The translations under genes were made by a program, and so were the position numbers. A DNA stretch of 64,000 bases, taken from Amblyomma americanum. Lineage: Eukaryota > Arthropoda > Arachnida > Ixodida > Ixodidae. Positions 1 to 12,386 of the stretch are shown in pieces. The stretch covers positions 88,809 through 152,808 of the forward strand of contig NW_027526678.1 in NCBI RefSeq assembly GCF_052857255.1, written 5' to 3'. The notes beneath the pieces are model-generated. The model was not told the origin of the DNA. It did not search any database and worked only from the letters and a program-made list of their open reading frames with translations. How positions within the stretch are numbered: the stretch's first letter is position 1; every line of letters begins with the position of its first letter.

Positions 1-1677
1 GTTGTATTAAGCAAGAATACATGCTTTTCGCGCAGTTATAAGAGAAAAAGTTTTGACGCGTTTCACAGGGACACTTGTAAATCGATGTGTTCACATTTAG
101 CTCGTTTCGGTCTAAAACAGCTTGTTTCGTTAGACTAAGCACGAATACATGCTTTTCGCGCAGTTATAAGAGAAAAAGTTTTGACGCGTGTCACAGGGAC
201 ACTTGTAAAACCGATGTGTTCAAATTTAGCTCGTTTCGGTCTAAAACAACTTGTTTCGTTGTAATAAGCACGAATACATGCTTTTCGCGCAGTTATAAGA
301 GAAAAACGTTTTGACGCGTATCAGAGGAAGACTTGTAAAACCGATGTGTTGTGATTTAGCTCGTTTCGGTCTAAAACAGCTCGTTTCGCTGTAGTAAGCA
401 AGAATACATGCTTTTCGCGCAGTTATAAGACAAAAAGTTTTGACGCGTGTCACAGGGACACTTGTGAAACAGATGTGCTCAGATTTACCTCGTTTCGGTC
501 TAAAACAGCTTGTTTCGTTGAACTAAGCACGAATACATGCTTTTCGCGCAGTTATAAGAGAAAAAAGTTTTGACGCGTATCAGAGGATCACTTGTAAAAC
601 CGATGTGTTGCGATTTAGCTCGTTTCGGTCTAAAACAGCTTGTTTCTTTGTATTAAGCAAGAATACATGCTTTTCGCGCAGTTATAAGAGAAAAAGTTTT
701 GACGGGTATCAGAGGAACACTTGTAAAACCGATGTGTTGTGATTTACCTCGTTTCGGTCTAAAACAGCTTGTTTCGTTGTATTAAGCACGAATACATGCT
801 TTTCGCGCAGTTATAAGAGAAAAAGTTTAGACGCGTATCAGAGGAACACTTGTAAAACCGAGGTGTTGTGATTTAGCTCGTTTCGGTCTAAAACAGCTTG
901 TTTCGTTGTATTAAGCAAGAATACATGCTTTTCGCGCAGTTATAAGAGAAAAAGTTTTGACGCGTATCAGAGGAACACTTGTAAAACCGATGTGTTGTGA
1001 TTTAGCTAGTTTCGGTCTAAAACAGCTTGTTTCGCTGTATTAAGCAAGAATACATGCTTTTCGCGCAGTTATAAGAGAAAAAGTTTTGACGCGTGTCACA
1101 GGGACAATTGTAAAACCGATGTGTTCAGATTTACCTCGTTTCGGTCTAAAACAGCTTGTTTCGTTGTATTAAGCACGAATACATGCTTTTCGCGCAGTTA
1201 TAAGAGAAAAAGTTGACGCGTATCAGAGGAACACTAGTGAAACCGATGTGTTGTGATTTAGCTCGTTTCGGTCTAAAACAGCTTGTTTCGTTGTATTAAA
1301 CAAGAATACATTCTTTTCGCGCAGTTATCAGAGAAAAAGTTTTGACGCGTATCAGAGGAACACTTGTAAAACCAATGTGTTCAGATTTACCTCGTTTCGG
1401 TCTAAAACAGCTTGTTTCGTTGAACTAAGCACGAATACATGCTTTTCGCGCAGTTATAGGAGAAAAAAGTTTTGACGCGTATCAGAGGAACACTTGTAAA
1501 ACCGATGTGTTGTGATTTAGCTCGTTTCGGTCTAAAACAACTTGTTTCGCTGTATTAAGCAAGAATACATGCTTTTCGCGCTGTTATAAGAGAAAAAGTT
1601 TTGACGCGTGTCACAGGGACACTTGTAAAACCGATGTGTTCAGATTTAGCTCGTTTCGGTCTAAAACAGCTTGTTTC

Positions 1678-1806
1678 GTTGTATTAAGCAAGAATACATG
1701 CTTTTCGCGCAGTTATAAGAGAAAAAGTTTTGACGCGTATCAGAGGAACACTTGTAAAACCGATGTGTTGTGATTTAGCTCGTTTCGATCTAAAACAGCT
1801 TGTTTC
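1678..1806 (+). repeat. Representative class 1 monomer (129 bp)
   Basis: A full-length copy of the commonest class. It begins GTTGTATTAAGCAAG, carries GACGCGTATCAGAGGAACAC in the variable middle, and has TTGTGATTTAGC before the conserved GTTTCGGTCTAAAACAGC block (here GTTTCGATC, a private change). This class breaks the inverted repeat seen in class 2. The ACGCGT hexamer is present, as in most copies. Confidence 0.9.
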
Positions 1807-1935
1807 GCTGTATTAAGCAAGAATACATGCTTTTCGCGCAGTTATAAGAGAAAAAGTTTTGACGCGTGTCACAGGGACACTTGTAAAACCGATGTGTTGT
1901 GATTTAGCTCGTTTAGGTCTAAAACAGCTTGTTTC

Positions 1936-2029
1936 GTTGTATTAAGCAAGATTTGACGCGTATCAGAGGAACACTTGTAAAGCCGATGTGTTGTGATTTA
2001 GCTCGTTTCGGTCTAAAACAGCTTGTTTC
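1936..2029 (+). repeat. 94-bp deleted monomer, type copy of 25
   Basis: GTATTAAGCAAG runs directly into ATTTGACGCG, removing 35 bp that would hold ATGCTTTTCGCGCAGTTATA. An AAG triplet flanks both sides of the missing segment in the undeleted relative, which fits a slippage or microhomology deletion. Nearly all copies also have AAAGCCGATG. Other copies begin at 4870, 7805, 9293, 10810, 12569, 13827, 15586, 16711, 19000, 23481, 26415, 28833, 30565, 32080, 33710, 35488, 37394, 38007, 40299, 40912, 42818, 43465, 44077 and 56176, each about 94 bp. Confidence 0.9.
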
Positions 2030-2288
2030 GCTGTATTAAGCAGGAATACATGCTTTTCGCGCAGTTATAAGAGAAAAAGTTTTAAAGGCATGTCACAGGG
2101 ACACTTGTAAAACCGATGTGTTCAGATTTACCACGTTTCGGTCTAAAACAGCTTGTTTCGTTAGACTAGCACGAATACATGCTTTTCGCGCAGTTATAAG
2201 AGAAAAAAGTTTTGACGCGTATCAGAGGAACACTTGTAAAACCGATGTGTTGTGATTTAGCTCGTTTCGGTCTAAAACAGCTTGTTTC

Positions 2289-5223
2289 GTTGTATTAAGC
2301 AAGAATACATGCTTTTCGCGCAGTTATAAGAGAAAAAGTTTTGACGCGTTTCACAGGGACACTTGTAAATCGATGTGTTCACATTTAGCTCGTTTCGGTC
2401 TAAAACAGCTTGTTTCGTTAGACTAAGCACGAATACATGCTTTTCGCGCAGTTATAAGAGAAAAAGTTTTGACGCGTGTCACAGGGACACTTGTAAAACC
2501 GATGTGTTCAAATTTAGCTCGTTTCGGTCTAAAACAACTTGTTTCGTTGTAATAAGCACGAATACATGCTTTTCGCGCAGTTATAAGAGAAAAACGTTTT
2601 GACGCGTATCAGAGGAAGACTTGTAAAACCGATGTGTTGTGATTTAGCTCGTTTTGGTCTAAAACAGCTTGTTTCGCTGTGTTAAGCAAGAATACGTGCT
2701 TTTCGCGTAGTTATAAGAGAAAAAGTTTTGACGCGTGTCACAGGGACACTTGTAAAACCGATGTGTTCAGATCTAGCTCGTTTTGGTGTAAAACAGCTTG
2801 TTTCGTTGTATTAAGCACGAATACATGCTTTTCGCGCAGTTATAAGCGAAAAAGTTTAGACGCGTATCAGAGGAACACTTGTAAAACCGATGTGTTGTGA
2901 TTTAGCTCGTTTCGGTCTAAAACAGCTTGTTTCGTTGTATTAAGCAAGAATACATGCTTTTCGCGCAGTTATAAGAGAAAAAGTTTTGACGCGTATCAGA
3001 GGAACACTTGTAAAACCGATGTGTTGTGATTTAGCTCGTTTCGGTCTAAAACAGCTTGTTTCGTTGTATTAAGCAAGAATACATGCTTTTCGCGCAGTTA
3101 TAAGAAAAAAATTTTGGACGCGTATCAGAGGAACACTTGTAAAACCGATGTGTTGTGATTTAGCTCGTTTCGGTCTAAAACAGCTCGTTTCGCTGTAGTA
3201 AGCAAGAATACATGCTTTTCGCGCAGTTATAAGACAAAAAGTTTTGACGCGTGTCACAGGGACACTTGTGAAACAGATGTGCTCAGATTTACCTCGTTTC
3301 GGTCTAAAACAGCTTGTTTCGTTGAACTAAGCACGAATACATGCTTTTCGCGCAGTTATAAGAGAAAAAAGTTTTGACGCGTATCAGAGGATCACTTGTA
3401 AAACCGATGTGTTGCGATTTAGCTCGTTTCGGTCTAAAACAGCTTGTTTCTTTGTATTAAGCAAGAATACATGCTTTTCGCGCAGTTATAAGAGAAAAAG
3501 TTTTGACGCGTATCAGAGGAACACTTTGTAAAACCGATGTGTTGTGATTTACCTCGTTTCGGTCTAAAACAGCTTGTTTCGTTGTATTAAGCACGAATAC
3601 ATGCTTTTCGCGCAGTTATAAGAGAAAAAGTTTAGACGCGTATCAGAGGAACACTTGTAAAACCGAGGTGTTGTGATTTAGCTCGTTTCGGTCTAAAACA
3701 GCTTGTTTCGTTGTATTAAGCAAGAATACATGCTTTTCGCGCAGTTATAAGAGAAAAAGTTTTGACGCGTATCAGAGGAACACTTGTAAAACCGATGTGT
3801 TGTGATTTAGCTAGTTTCGGTCTAAAACAGCTTGTTTCGCTGTATTAAGCAAGAATACATGCTTTTCGCGCAGTTATAAGAGAAAAAGTTTTGACGCGTG
3901 TCACAGGGACACTTGTAAAACCGATGTGTTCAGATTTAGCTCGTTTCGGTCTAAAACAGCTTGTTTCGTTGTATTAAGCACGAATACATGCTTTTCGCGC
4001 AGTTATAAGAGAAAAAGTTGACGCGTATCAGAGGAACACTAGTAAAACCGATGTGTTGTGATTTAGCTCGTTTCGGTCTAAAACAGCTTGTTTCGTTGTA
4101 TTAAACAAGAATACATTCTTTTCGCGCAGTTATCAGAGAAAAAGTTTTGACGCGTATCAGAGGAACACTTGTAAAACCAATGTGTTCAGATTTACCTCGT
4201 TTCGGTCTAAAACAGCTTGTTTCGTTGAACTAAGCACGAATACATGCTTTTCGCGCAGTTATAGGAGAAAAAAGTTTTGACGCGTATCAGAGGAACACTT
4301 GTAAAACCGATGTGTTGTGATTTAGCTCGTTTCGGTCTAAAACAACTTGTTTCGCTGTATTAAGCAAGAATACATGCTTTACGCGCTGTTATAAGAGAAA
4401 AAGTTTTGACGCGTGTCACAGGGACACTTGTAAAACCGATGTGTTCAGATTTAGCTCGTTTCGGTCTAAAACAGCTTGTTTCGTCGTATTAAGCACGAAT
4501 ACATGCTTTTCGCGCAGTTATAAGAGAAAAAGTTTAGACGGGTATCAGAGAAACACTTGTAAAACCGATGTGTTGTGATTTAGCTCGTTTCGGTCTAAAA
4601 CAGCTTGTTTCGTTGTATTAAGCAAGAATACATGCTTTTCGCGCAGTTATAAGAGAAAAAGTTTTGACGCGTATCAGAGGAACACTTGTAAAACCGATGT
4701 GTTGTGATTTAGCTCGTTTCGGTCTAAAACAGCTTGTTTCGCTGTATTAAGCAAGAATACATGCTTTTCGCGCAGTTATAAGAGAAAAAGTTTTGACGCG
4801 TGTCACAGGGACACTTGTAAAACCGATGTGTTGTGATTTAGCTCGTTTCGGTCTAAAACAGCTTGTTTCGTTGTATTAAGCAAGATTTGACGCGTATCAG
4901 AGGAACACTTGTAAAGCCGATGTGTTGTGATTTAGCTCGTTTCGGTCTAAGACAGCTTGTTTCGCTGTATTAAGCAGGAATACATGCTTTTCGCGCAGTT
5001 ATAAGAGAAAAAGCTTTAAAGGCATGTCACAGGGACACTTGTAAAACCGATGTGTTCAGATTTACCACTTTTCGGTCTAAAACAGCTTGTTTCGTTAGAC
5101 TAAGCACGAATACATGCTTTTCGCGCAGTTATAAGAGAAAAAAGTTTTGACGCGTATCAGAGGAACACTTGTAAAACCGATGTGTTGTGATTTAGCTCGT
5201 TTCGGTCTAAAACAGCTTGTTTC
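2289..5223 (+). repeat. HOR unit A2 (23-mer, 2935 bp)
   Basis: Same order as A1 plus five monomers: four after the third monomer (among them one with GTTAAGCAAGAATACGTGC and one with AAAAAAATTTTGG) and one with GTCGTATTAAGCACG near 4482. The 94-bp deleted copy is at 4870-4963. A10 is nearly the same sequence, 21,545 bp further on. Confidence 0.88.
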
Positions 5224-8158
5224 GTTGTATTAAGCAAGAATACATGCTTTTCGCGCAGTTATAAGAGAAAAAGTTTTGACGCGTTTCACAGGGACACTTG
5301 TAAATCGATGTGTTCACATTTAGCTCGTTTCGGTCTAAAACAGCTTGTTTCGTTAGACTAAGCACGAATACATGCTTTTCGCGCAGTTATAAGAGAAAAA
5401 GTTTTGACGCGTGTCACAGGGACACTTGTAAAACCGATGTGTTCAAATTTAGCTCGTTTCGGTCTAAAACAACTTGTTTCGTTGTAATAAGCACGAATAC
5501 ATGCTTTTCGCGCAGTTATAAGAGAAAAACGTTTTGACGCGTATCAGAGGAAGACTTGTAAAACCGATGTGTTGTGATTTAGCTCGTTTTGGTCTAAAAC
5601 AGCTTGTTTCGCTGTGTTAAGCAAGAATACGTGCTTTTCGCGTAGTTATAAGAGAAAAAGTTTTGACGCGTGTCACAGGGACACTTGTAAAACCGATGTG
5701 TTCAGATCTAGCTCGTTTTGGTGTAAAACAGCTTGTTTCGTTGTATTAAGCACGAATACATGCTTTTCGCGCAGTTATAAGCGAAAAAGTTTAGACGCGT
5801 ATCAGAGGAACACTTGTAAAACCGATGTGTTGTGATTTAGCTCGTTTCGGTCTAAAACAGCTTGTTTCGTTGTATTAAGCAAGAATACATGCTTTTCGCG
5901 CAGTTATAAGAGAAAAAGTTTTGACGCGTATCAGAGGAACACTTGTAAAACCGATGTGTTGTGATTTAGCTCGTTTCGGTCTAAAACAGCTTGTTTCGTT
6001 GTATTAAGCAAGAATACATGCTTTTCGCGCAGTTATAAGAAAAAAAGTTTTGACGCGTATCAGAGGAACACTTGTAAAACCGATGTGTTGTGATTTAGCT
6101 CGTTTCGGTCTAAAACAGCTCGTTTCGTTGTAGTAAGCAAGAATACATGCTTTTCGCGCAGTTATAAGACAAAAAGTTTTGACGCGTGTCACAGGGACAC
6201 TTGTGAAACAGATGTGCTCAGATTTACCTCGTTTCGGTCTAAAACAGCTTGTTTCGTTGAACTAAGCACGAATACATGCTTTTCGCGCAGTTATAAGAAA
6301 AAAAAGTTTTGACGTGTATCAGAGGATCACTTGTAAAACCGATGTGTTGCGATTTAGCTCGTTTCGGTCTAAAACAGCTTGTTTCTTTGTATTAAGCAAG
6401 AATACATGCTTTTCGCGCAGTTATAAGAGAAAAAGTTTTGACGCGTATCAGAGGAACACTTTGTAAAACCGATGTGTTGTGATTTACCTCGTTTCGGTCT
6501 AAAACAGCTTGTTTCGTTGTATTAAGCACGAATACATGCTTTTCGCGCAGTTATAAGAGAAAAAGTTTAGACGCGTATCAGAGGAACACTTGTAAAACCG
6601 AGGTGTTGTGATTTAGCTCGTTTCGGTCTAAAACAGCTTGTTTCGTTGTATTAAGCAAGAATACATGCTTTTCGCGCAGTTATAAGAGAAAAAGTTTTGA
6701 CGCGTATCAGAGGAACACCTGTAAAACCGATGTGTTGTGATTTAGCTAGTTTCGGTCTAAAACAGCTTGTTTCGCTGTATTAAGCAAGAATACATGCTTT
6801 TCGCGCAGTTATAAGAGAAAAAGTTTTGACGCGTGTCACAGGGACACTTGTAAAACCGATGTGTTCAGATTTAGCTCGTTTCGGTCTAAAACAGCTTGTT
6901 TCGTTGTATTAAGCACGAATACATGCTTTTCGCGCAGTTATAAGAGAAAAAGTTGACGCGTATCAGAGGAACACTAGTAAAACCGATGTGTTGTGATTTA
7001 GCTCGTTTCGGTCTAAAACAGCTTGTTTCGTTGTATTAAACAAGAATACATTCTTTTCGCGCAGTTATCAGAGAAAAAGTTTTGACGCGTATCAGAGGAA
7101 CACTTGTAAAACCAATGTGTTCAGATTTACCTCGTTTCGGTCTAAAACAGCTTGTTTCGTTGAACTAAGCACGAATACATGCTTTTCGCGCAGTTATAGG
7201 AGAAAAAAGTTTTGACGCGTATCAGAGGAACACTTGTAAAACCGATGTGTTGTGATTTAGCTCGTTTCGGTCTAAAACAACTTGTTTCGCTGTATTAAGC
7301 AAGAATACATGCTTTTCGCGCTGTTATAAGAGAAAAAGTTTTGACGCGTGTCACAGGGACACTTGTAAAACCGATGTGTTCAGATTTAGCTCGTTTCGGT
7401 CTAAAACAGCTTGTTTCGTCGTATTAAGCACGAATACATGCTTTTCGCGCAGTTATAAGAGAAAAAGTTTAGACGCGTATCAGAGAAACACTTGTAAAAC
7501 CGATGTGTTGTGATTTAGCTCGTTTCGGTCTAAAACAGCTTGTTTCGTTGTATTAAGCAAGAATACATGCTTTTCGCGCAGTTATAAGAGAAAAAGTTTT
7601 GACGCGTATCAGAGGAACACTTGTAAAACCGATGTGTTGTGATTTAGCTCGTTTCGGTCTAAAACAGCTTGTTTCGCTGTATTAAGCAAGAATACATGCT
7701 TTTCGCGCAGTTATAAGAGAAAAAGTTTTGACGCGTGTCACAGGGACACTTGTAAAACCGATGTGTTGTGATTTAGCTCGTTTCGGTCTAAAACAGCTTG
7801 TTTCGTTGTATTAGGCAAGATTTGACGCGTATCAGAGGAACACTTGTAAAGCCGATGTGTTGTGATTTAGCTCGTTTCGGTCTAAAACAGCTTGTTTCGC
7901 TGTATTAAGCAGGAATACATGCTTTTCGCGCAGTTATAAGAGAAAAAGTTTTAAAGGCATGTCACAGGGACACTTGTAAAACCGATGTGTTCAGATTTAC
8001 CACGTTTCGGTCTAAAACAGCTTGTTTCGTTAGACTAAGCACGAATACATGCTTTTCGCGCAGTTATAAGAGAAAAAAGTTTTGACGCGTATCAGAGGAA
8101 CACTTGTAAAACCGATGTGTTGTGATTTAGCTCGTTTCGGTCTAAAACAGCTTGTTTC
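5224..8158 (+). repeat. HOR unit A3 (23-mer, 2935 bp)
   Basis: Same length and monomer order as A2, so A2 and A3 form a clean tandem pair of one HOR. The deleted 94-bp copy is at 7805-7898 and has TTAGGCAAG instead of TTAAGCAAG, a change also seen in A4, A5, A11 and A12, which groups those units. Confidence 0.88.
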
Positions 8159-8259
8159 GTTGTATTAAGCAAGAATACATGCTTTTCGCGCAGTTATAAG
8201 AGAAAAAGTTTTGACGCGTATTCACATTTAGCTCGTTTCGGTCTAAAACAGCTTGTTTC
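8159..8259 (+). repeat. 101-bp shortened marker monomer (A4)
   Basis: TTTTGACGCGTA joins TTCACATTTAGC at 8220/8221. About 28 bp of the normal marker monomer, including CACAGGGACACTTG, are missing. The identical join recurs at 29187-29287 in A12, showing that the deletion predates the block duplication. Confidence 0.87.
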
Positions 8260-9035
8260 GTTAGACTAAGCACGAATACATGCTTTTCGCGCAGTTATAA
8301 GAGAAAAAGTTTTGACGCGTGTCACAGGGACACTTGTAAAACCGATGTGTTCAAATTTAGCTCGTTTCGGTCTAAAACAACTTGTTTCGTTGTAATAAGC
8401 ACGAATACATGCTTTTCGCGCAGTTATAAGAGAAAAACGTTTTGACGCGTATCAGAGGAAGACTTGTAAAACCGATGTGTTGTGATTTAGCTCGTTTTGG
8501 TCTAAAACAGCTTGTTTCGCTGTGTTAAGCAAGAATACGTGCTTTTCGCGTAGTTATAAGAGAAAACGTTTTGACGCGTGTCACAGGGACACTTGTAAAA
8601 CCGATGTGTTCAGATCTAGCTCGTTTTGGTCTAAAACAGCTTGTTTCGCTGTATTAAGCAAGAATACGTGCTTTTCGCGTAGTTATAAGAGAAAAAGTTT
8701 TGACGCGTGTCACAGGGACACTTGTAAAACCGATGTGTTCAGATCTAGCTCGTTTTGGTGTAAAACAGCTTGTTTCGTTGTATTAAGCACGAATACATGC
8801 TTTTCACGCAGTTATAAGCGAAAAAGTTTAGACGCGTATCAGAGGAACACTTGTAAAACCAATGTGTTCAGATTTACCTCGTTTCGGTCTAAAACAGCTT
8901 GTTTCGTTGAACTAAGCACGAATACATGCTTTTCGCGCAGTTATAAGAGAAAAAAGTTTTGACGCGTATCAGAGGAACACTTGTAAAACCGATGTGTTGT
9001 GATTTAGCTCGTTTCGGTCTAAAACAGCTTGTTTC

Positions 9036-9164
9036 GCTGTATTAAGCAAGAATACATGCTTTTCGCGCAGTTATAAGAGAAAAAGTTTTGACGCGTGTCA
9101 CAGGGACACTTGTAAAACCGATGTGTTCAGATTTAGCTCGTTTCGGTCTAAAACAGCTTGTTTC
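9036..9164 (+). repeat. Representative class 2 monomer (129 bp)
   Basis: A full-length copy of the second class. It begins GCTGTATTAAGCAAG, has GTGTCACAGGGACAC in the variable middle and TTCAGATTTAGC further on. GTGTC and GACAC are exact reverse complements around a 5-base centre. Class 1 and class 2 do not alternate strictly: in the first unit I read the order 2,2,1,2,1,1,1,1,2,1,1,1,2,1,2,1,2,1, so the array is not a simple dimer. Mixed copies with a class 2 middle and class 1 end (for example 1807-1935) show exchange between classes. Confidence 0.88.
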
Positions 9165-9904
9165 GTCGTATTAAGCACGAATACATGCTTTTCGCGCAGT
9201 GATAAGAGAAAAAGTTTAGACGCGTATCAGAGGAACACTTGTAAAACCGATGTGTTGTGATTTGCACGTTTCGGTCTAAAACAGCTTGTTTCGTTGTATT
9301 AAGCAAGATTTGACGCGTATCAGAGGAACACTTGTAAAGCCGATGTGTTGTGATTTAGCTCGTTTCGGTCTAAAACAGCTTGTTTCGCTGTATTAAGCAG
9401 GAATACATGCTTTTCGCGCAGTTATAAGAGAAAAAGTTTTAAAGGCATGTCACAGGGACACTTGTAAAACCGATGTGTTCAGATTTACCCCGTTTCGGTC
9501 TAAAAGAGGTTGATTCCTTAGACTAAGCACGAATACATGCTTTTCGCGCAGTTATAAGAGAAAAAAGTTTTGACGCGTATCAGAGGAACACTTGTAAAAC
9601 CGATGTGTTGTGATTTAGCTCGTTTCGGTCTAAAACAGCTTGTTTCGCTGTATTAAGCAAGAATACATGCTTTTCGCGCAGTTATAAGAGAAAAAGTTTT
9701 GACGCGTGTCACAGGGACACTTGTAAAACCGATGTGTTCAGATTTAGCTCGTTTCGGTCTAAAACAACTTGTTTCGTTGTATTAAGCACGAATACATGCT
9801 TTTCGCGCAGTTATAAGAGAAAAAGTTTAGACGCGTATCAGAGGAACACTTGTAAAACCGATGTGTTGTGATTTAGCTCGTTTCGGTCTAAAACAGCTTG
9901 TTTC

Positions 9905-10033
9905 GTTGTATTAAGCAAGAATACATGCTTTTCGCGCAGTTATAAGAGAAAAAGATTTGACGCGTATCAGAGGAACACTTGTAAAGCCGATGTGTTGTGA
10001 TTTAGCTCATTTCGGTCTAAAACAGCTTGTTTC
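9905..10033 (+). repeat. Full-length parent form of the 94-bp monomer
   Basis: Has GTTGTATTAAGCAAG, then the complete central segment, then AAAAAGATTTGACG and AAAGCCGATG. These last two marks are those of the deleted copies, so this copy shows the state before the 35-bp deletion. Similar full-length copies start at about 12922 and 31183. Confidence 0.75.
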
Positions 10034-12360
10034 GCTGTATTAAGCAGGAATACATGCTTTTCGCGCAGTTATAAGAGAAAAAGATTTAAAGGCATGTCAC
10101 AGGGACACTTGTAAAACCGATGTGTTCAGATTTACGCCGTTTCGGTCTAAAACAGCTTGTTTCGTTAGACTAAGCACGAATACATGCCTTTCGCGCAGTT
10201 ATAAGAGAAAAAAGTTTTGACGCGTATCAGAGGAACACTTGTAAAACCGATGTGTTGTGATTTAGCTCGCTTCGGTCTAAGACTGCTTGTTTCGCTGTAT
10301 TAGGCAAGAATACGTGCTTTTCGCGCAGTTATAAGAGAAAAAGTTTTGACGAGTATCACGTGGATACTTGTAAAACCGATGCGTTCAGATACAGCTTGTT
10401 TCGGTCTAAAACAGCTTGTTTCGTCGTATTAAGCACGAATACATGCTTTTCGCGCAGTTATAAGAGAAAAAGATTTGACGCGTATCAGAGAAACACTTGA
10501 AAAACCGATGTGTTGTGATTTAGCTCGTTTCGGTCTAAAACAGCTTGTTTCGTTGTATTAAGCAAGAATACATGCTTTTCGCGCAGTTATAAGAGAAAAA
10601 GTTTTGACGCGTATCAGAGGAACACTTGTAAAACCGATGTGTTGTGATTTAGTTCGTTTCGGTCTAAAACAGCTTGTTTCGCTGTATTAAGCAAGAATAC
10701 ATGCTTTTCGCGCAGTTATAAGAGAAAAAGTTTTGACGCGTGTCACAGGGACACTTGTAAAACCGATGTGTTGTGATTTAGCTCGTTTCGGTCTAAAACA
10801 GCTTGTTTCGTTGTATTAGGCAAGATTTGACGCGTATCAGAGGAACACTTGTAAAGCCGATGTGTTGTGATTTAGCTCGTTTCGGTCTAAAACAGCTTGT
10901 TTCGCTGTATTAAGCAGGAATACATGCTTTTCGCGCAGTTATAAGAGAAAAAGTTTTAAAGGCATGTCACAGGGACACTTGTAAAACCGATGTGTTCAGA
11001 TTTACGCCGTTTCGGTCTAAAACAGCTTGTTTCGTTAGACTAAGCACGAATACATGCTTTTCGCGCAGTTATAAGAGAAAAAAGTTTTGACGCGTATCAG
11101 AGGAACACTTGTAAAACCGATGTGTTGTGATTTAGCTCGTTTCGGTCTAAAACAGCTTGTTTCGTTGTATTAAGCAAGAATACATGCTTTTCGCGCAGTT
11201 ATAAGAGAAAAAGTTTTGACGCGTATCACAGGGACACTTGTAAATTGATGTGTTCACATTTAGCTCGTTTCGGTCTAAAACAGCTTGTTTCGTTAGACTA
11301 AGCACGAATACATGCTTTTCGCGCAGTTATAAGAGAAAAAGTTTTGACGCGTGTCACAGGGACACTTGTAAAACCGATGTGTTCAAATTTAGCTCGTTTC
11401 GGTCTAAAACAACTTGTTTCGTTGTAATAGGCACGAATACATGCTTTTCGCGCAGTTATAAGAGAAAAACGTTTTGACGCGTATCAGAGGAAGACTTGTA
11501 AAACCGATGTGTTGTGATTTAGCTCGTTTTGGTCTAAAACAGCTTGTTTCGCTGTGTTAAGCAAGAATACGTGCTTTTCGCGTAGTTATAAGAGAAAAAG
11601 TTTTGACGCGTGTCACAGGGACACTTGTAAAACCGATGTGTTCAGATCTAGCTCGTTTTGGTCTAAAACAGCTTGTTTCGCTGTATTAAGCAAGAATACG
11701 TGCTTTTCGCGTAGTTATAAGAGAAAAAGTTTTGACGCGTGTCACAGGGACACTTGTAAAACCGATGTGTTCAGATCTAGCTCGTTTTGGTGTAAAACAG
11801 CTTGTTTCGTTGTATTAAGCACGAATACATGCTTTTCGCGCAGTTATAAGCGAAAAAGTTTAGACGCGTATCAGAGGAACACTTGTAAAACCAATGTGTT
11901 CAGATTTACCTCGTTTCGGTCTAAAACAGCTTGTTTCGTTGAACTAAGCACGAATACATGCTTTTCGCGCAGTTATAAGAGAAAAAAGTTTTGACGCGTA
12001 TCAGAGGAACACTTGTAAAACCGATGTGTTGTGATTTAGCTCGTTTCGGTCTAAAACAGCTTGTTTCGCTGTATTAAGCAAGAATACATGCTTTTCGCGC
12101 AGTTATAAGAGAAAAAGTTTTGACGCGTGTCACAGGGACACTTGTAAAACCGATGTGTTCAGATTTAGCTCGTTTCGGTCTAAAACAGCTTGTTTCGTCG
12201 TATTAAGCACGAATACATGCTTTTCGCGCAGTTATAAGAGAAAAAGTTTAGACGCGTATCAGAGGAACACTTATAAAACCGATGTGTTGTGATTTAGCTC
12301 GTTTCGGTCTAAAACAGCTTGTTTCGCTGTATTAAGCAAGAATACATGCTTTTCGCGCAG

Positions 12361-12386
12361 TTATAAGACGCGTGTCCCAGAACACT
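12361..12386 (+). repeat. Shortened monomer joint in A5
   Basis: TTATAAG is followed at once by ACGCGTGTCCCAG and then AACAC; about 13 bp of the AGAAAAAGTTTTG segment and one or two G of AGGGACAC are gone. The same joint is at about 15380 and 30358 (with CACAG) and 33634 (with CCCAG). The CCCAG form links A5 with A13. Confidence 0.8.

Larger units (their letters stand above)
1..2288 (+). repeat. HOR unit A1 (18-mer, 2288 bp)
   Basis: Starts with the marker monomer containing TTTCACAG and TTCACATTT. Eighteen monomers follow in a fixed order, including one 94-bp deleted copy at 1936-2029 and a copy with TTAAAGGCATGTCACAG after it. The third monomer is a hybrid: it begins like the third monomer of A2 and ends like the seventh, so four monomers present in A2 are missing here. 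A private change GACGGGTATC lies near 700. Closest relatives are A7 and A9, which have the same 18-monomer order. Confidence 0.88.
8159..11163 (+). repeat. HOR unit A4 (about 24 monomers, 3005 bp)
   Basis: Begins with a marker monomer shortened to 101 bp by a deletion at about 8220. It carries two 94-bp deleted copies (9293-9386, 10810-10903) and, at 9905, a full-length copy with the same diagnostic bases (AGATTTGACG and AAAGCCG), which looks like the undeleted parent. Near 9501 it has AAAAGAGGTTGATTCC, a change shared almost exactly with A12. Against A12 it lacks about 242 bp, with a hybrid monomer at about 9165-9290. Confidence 0.82.
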
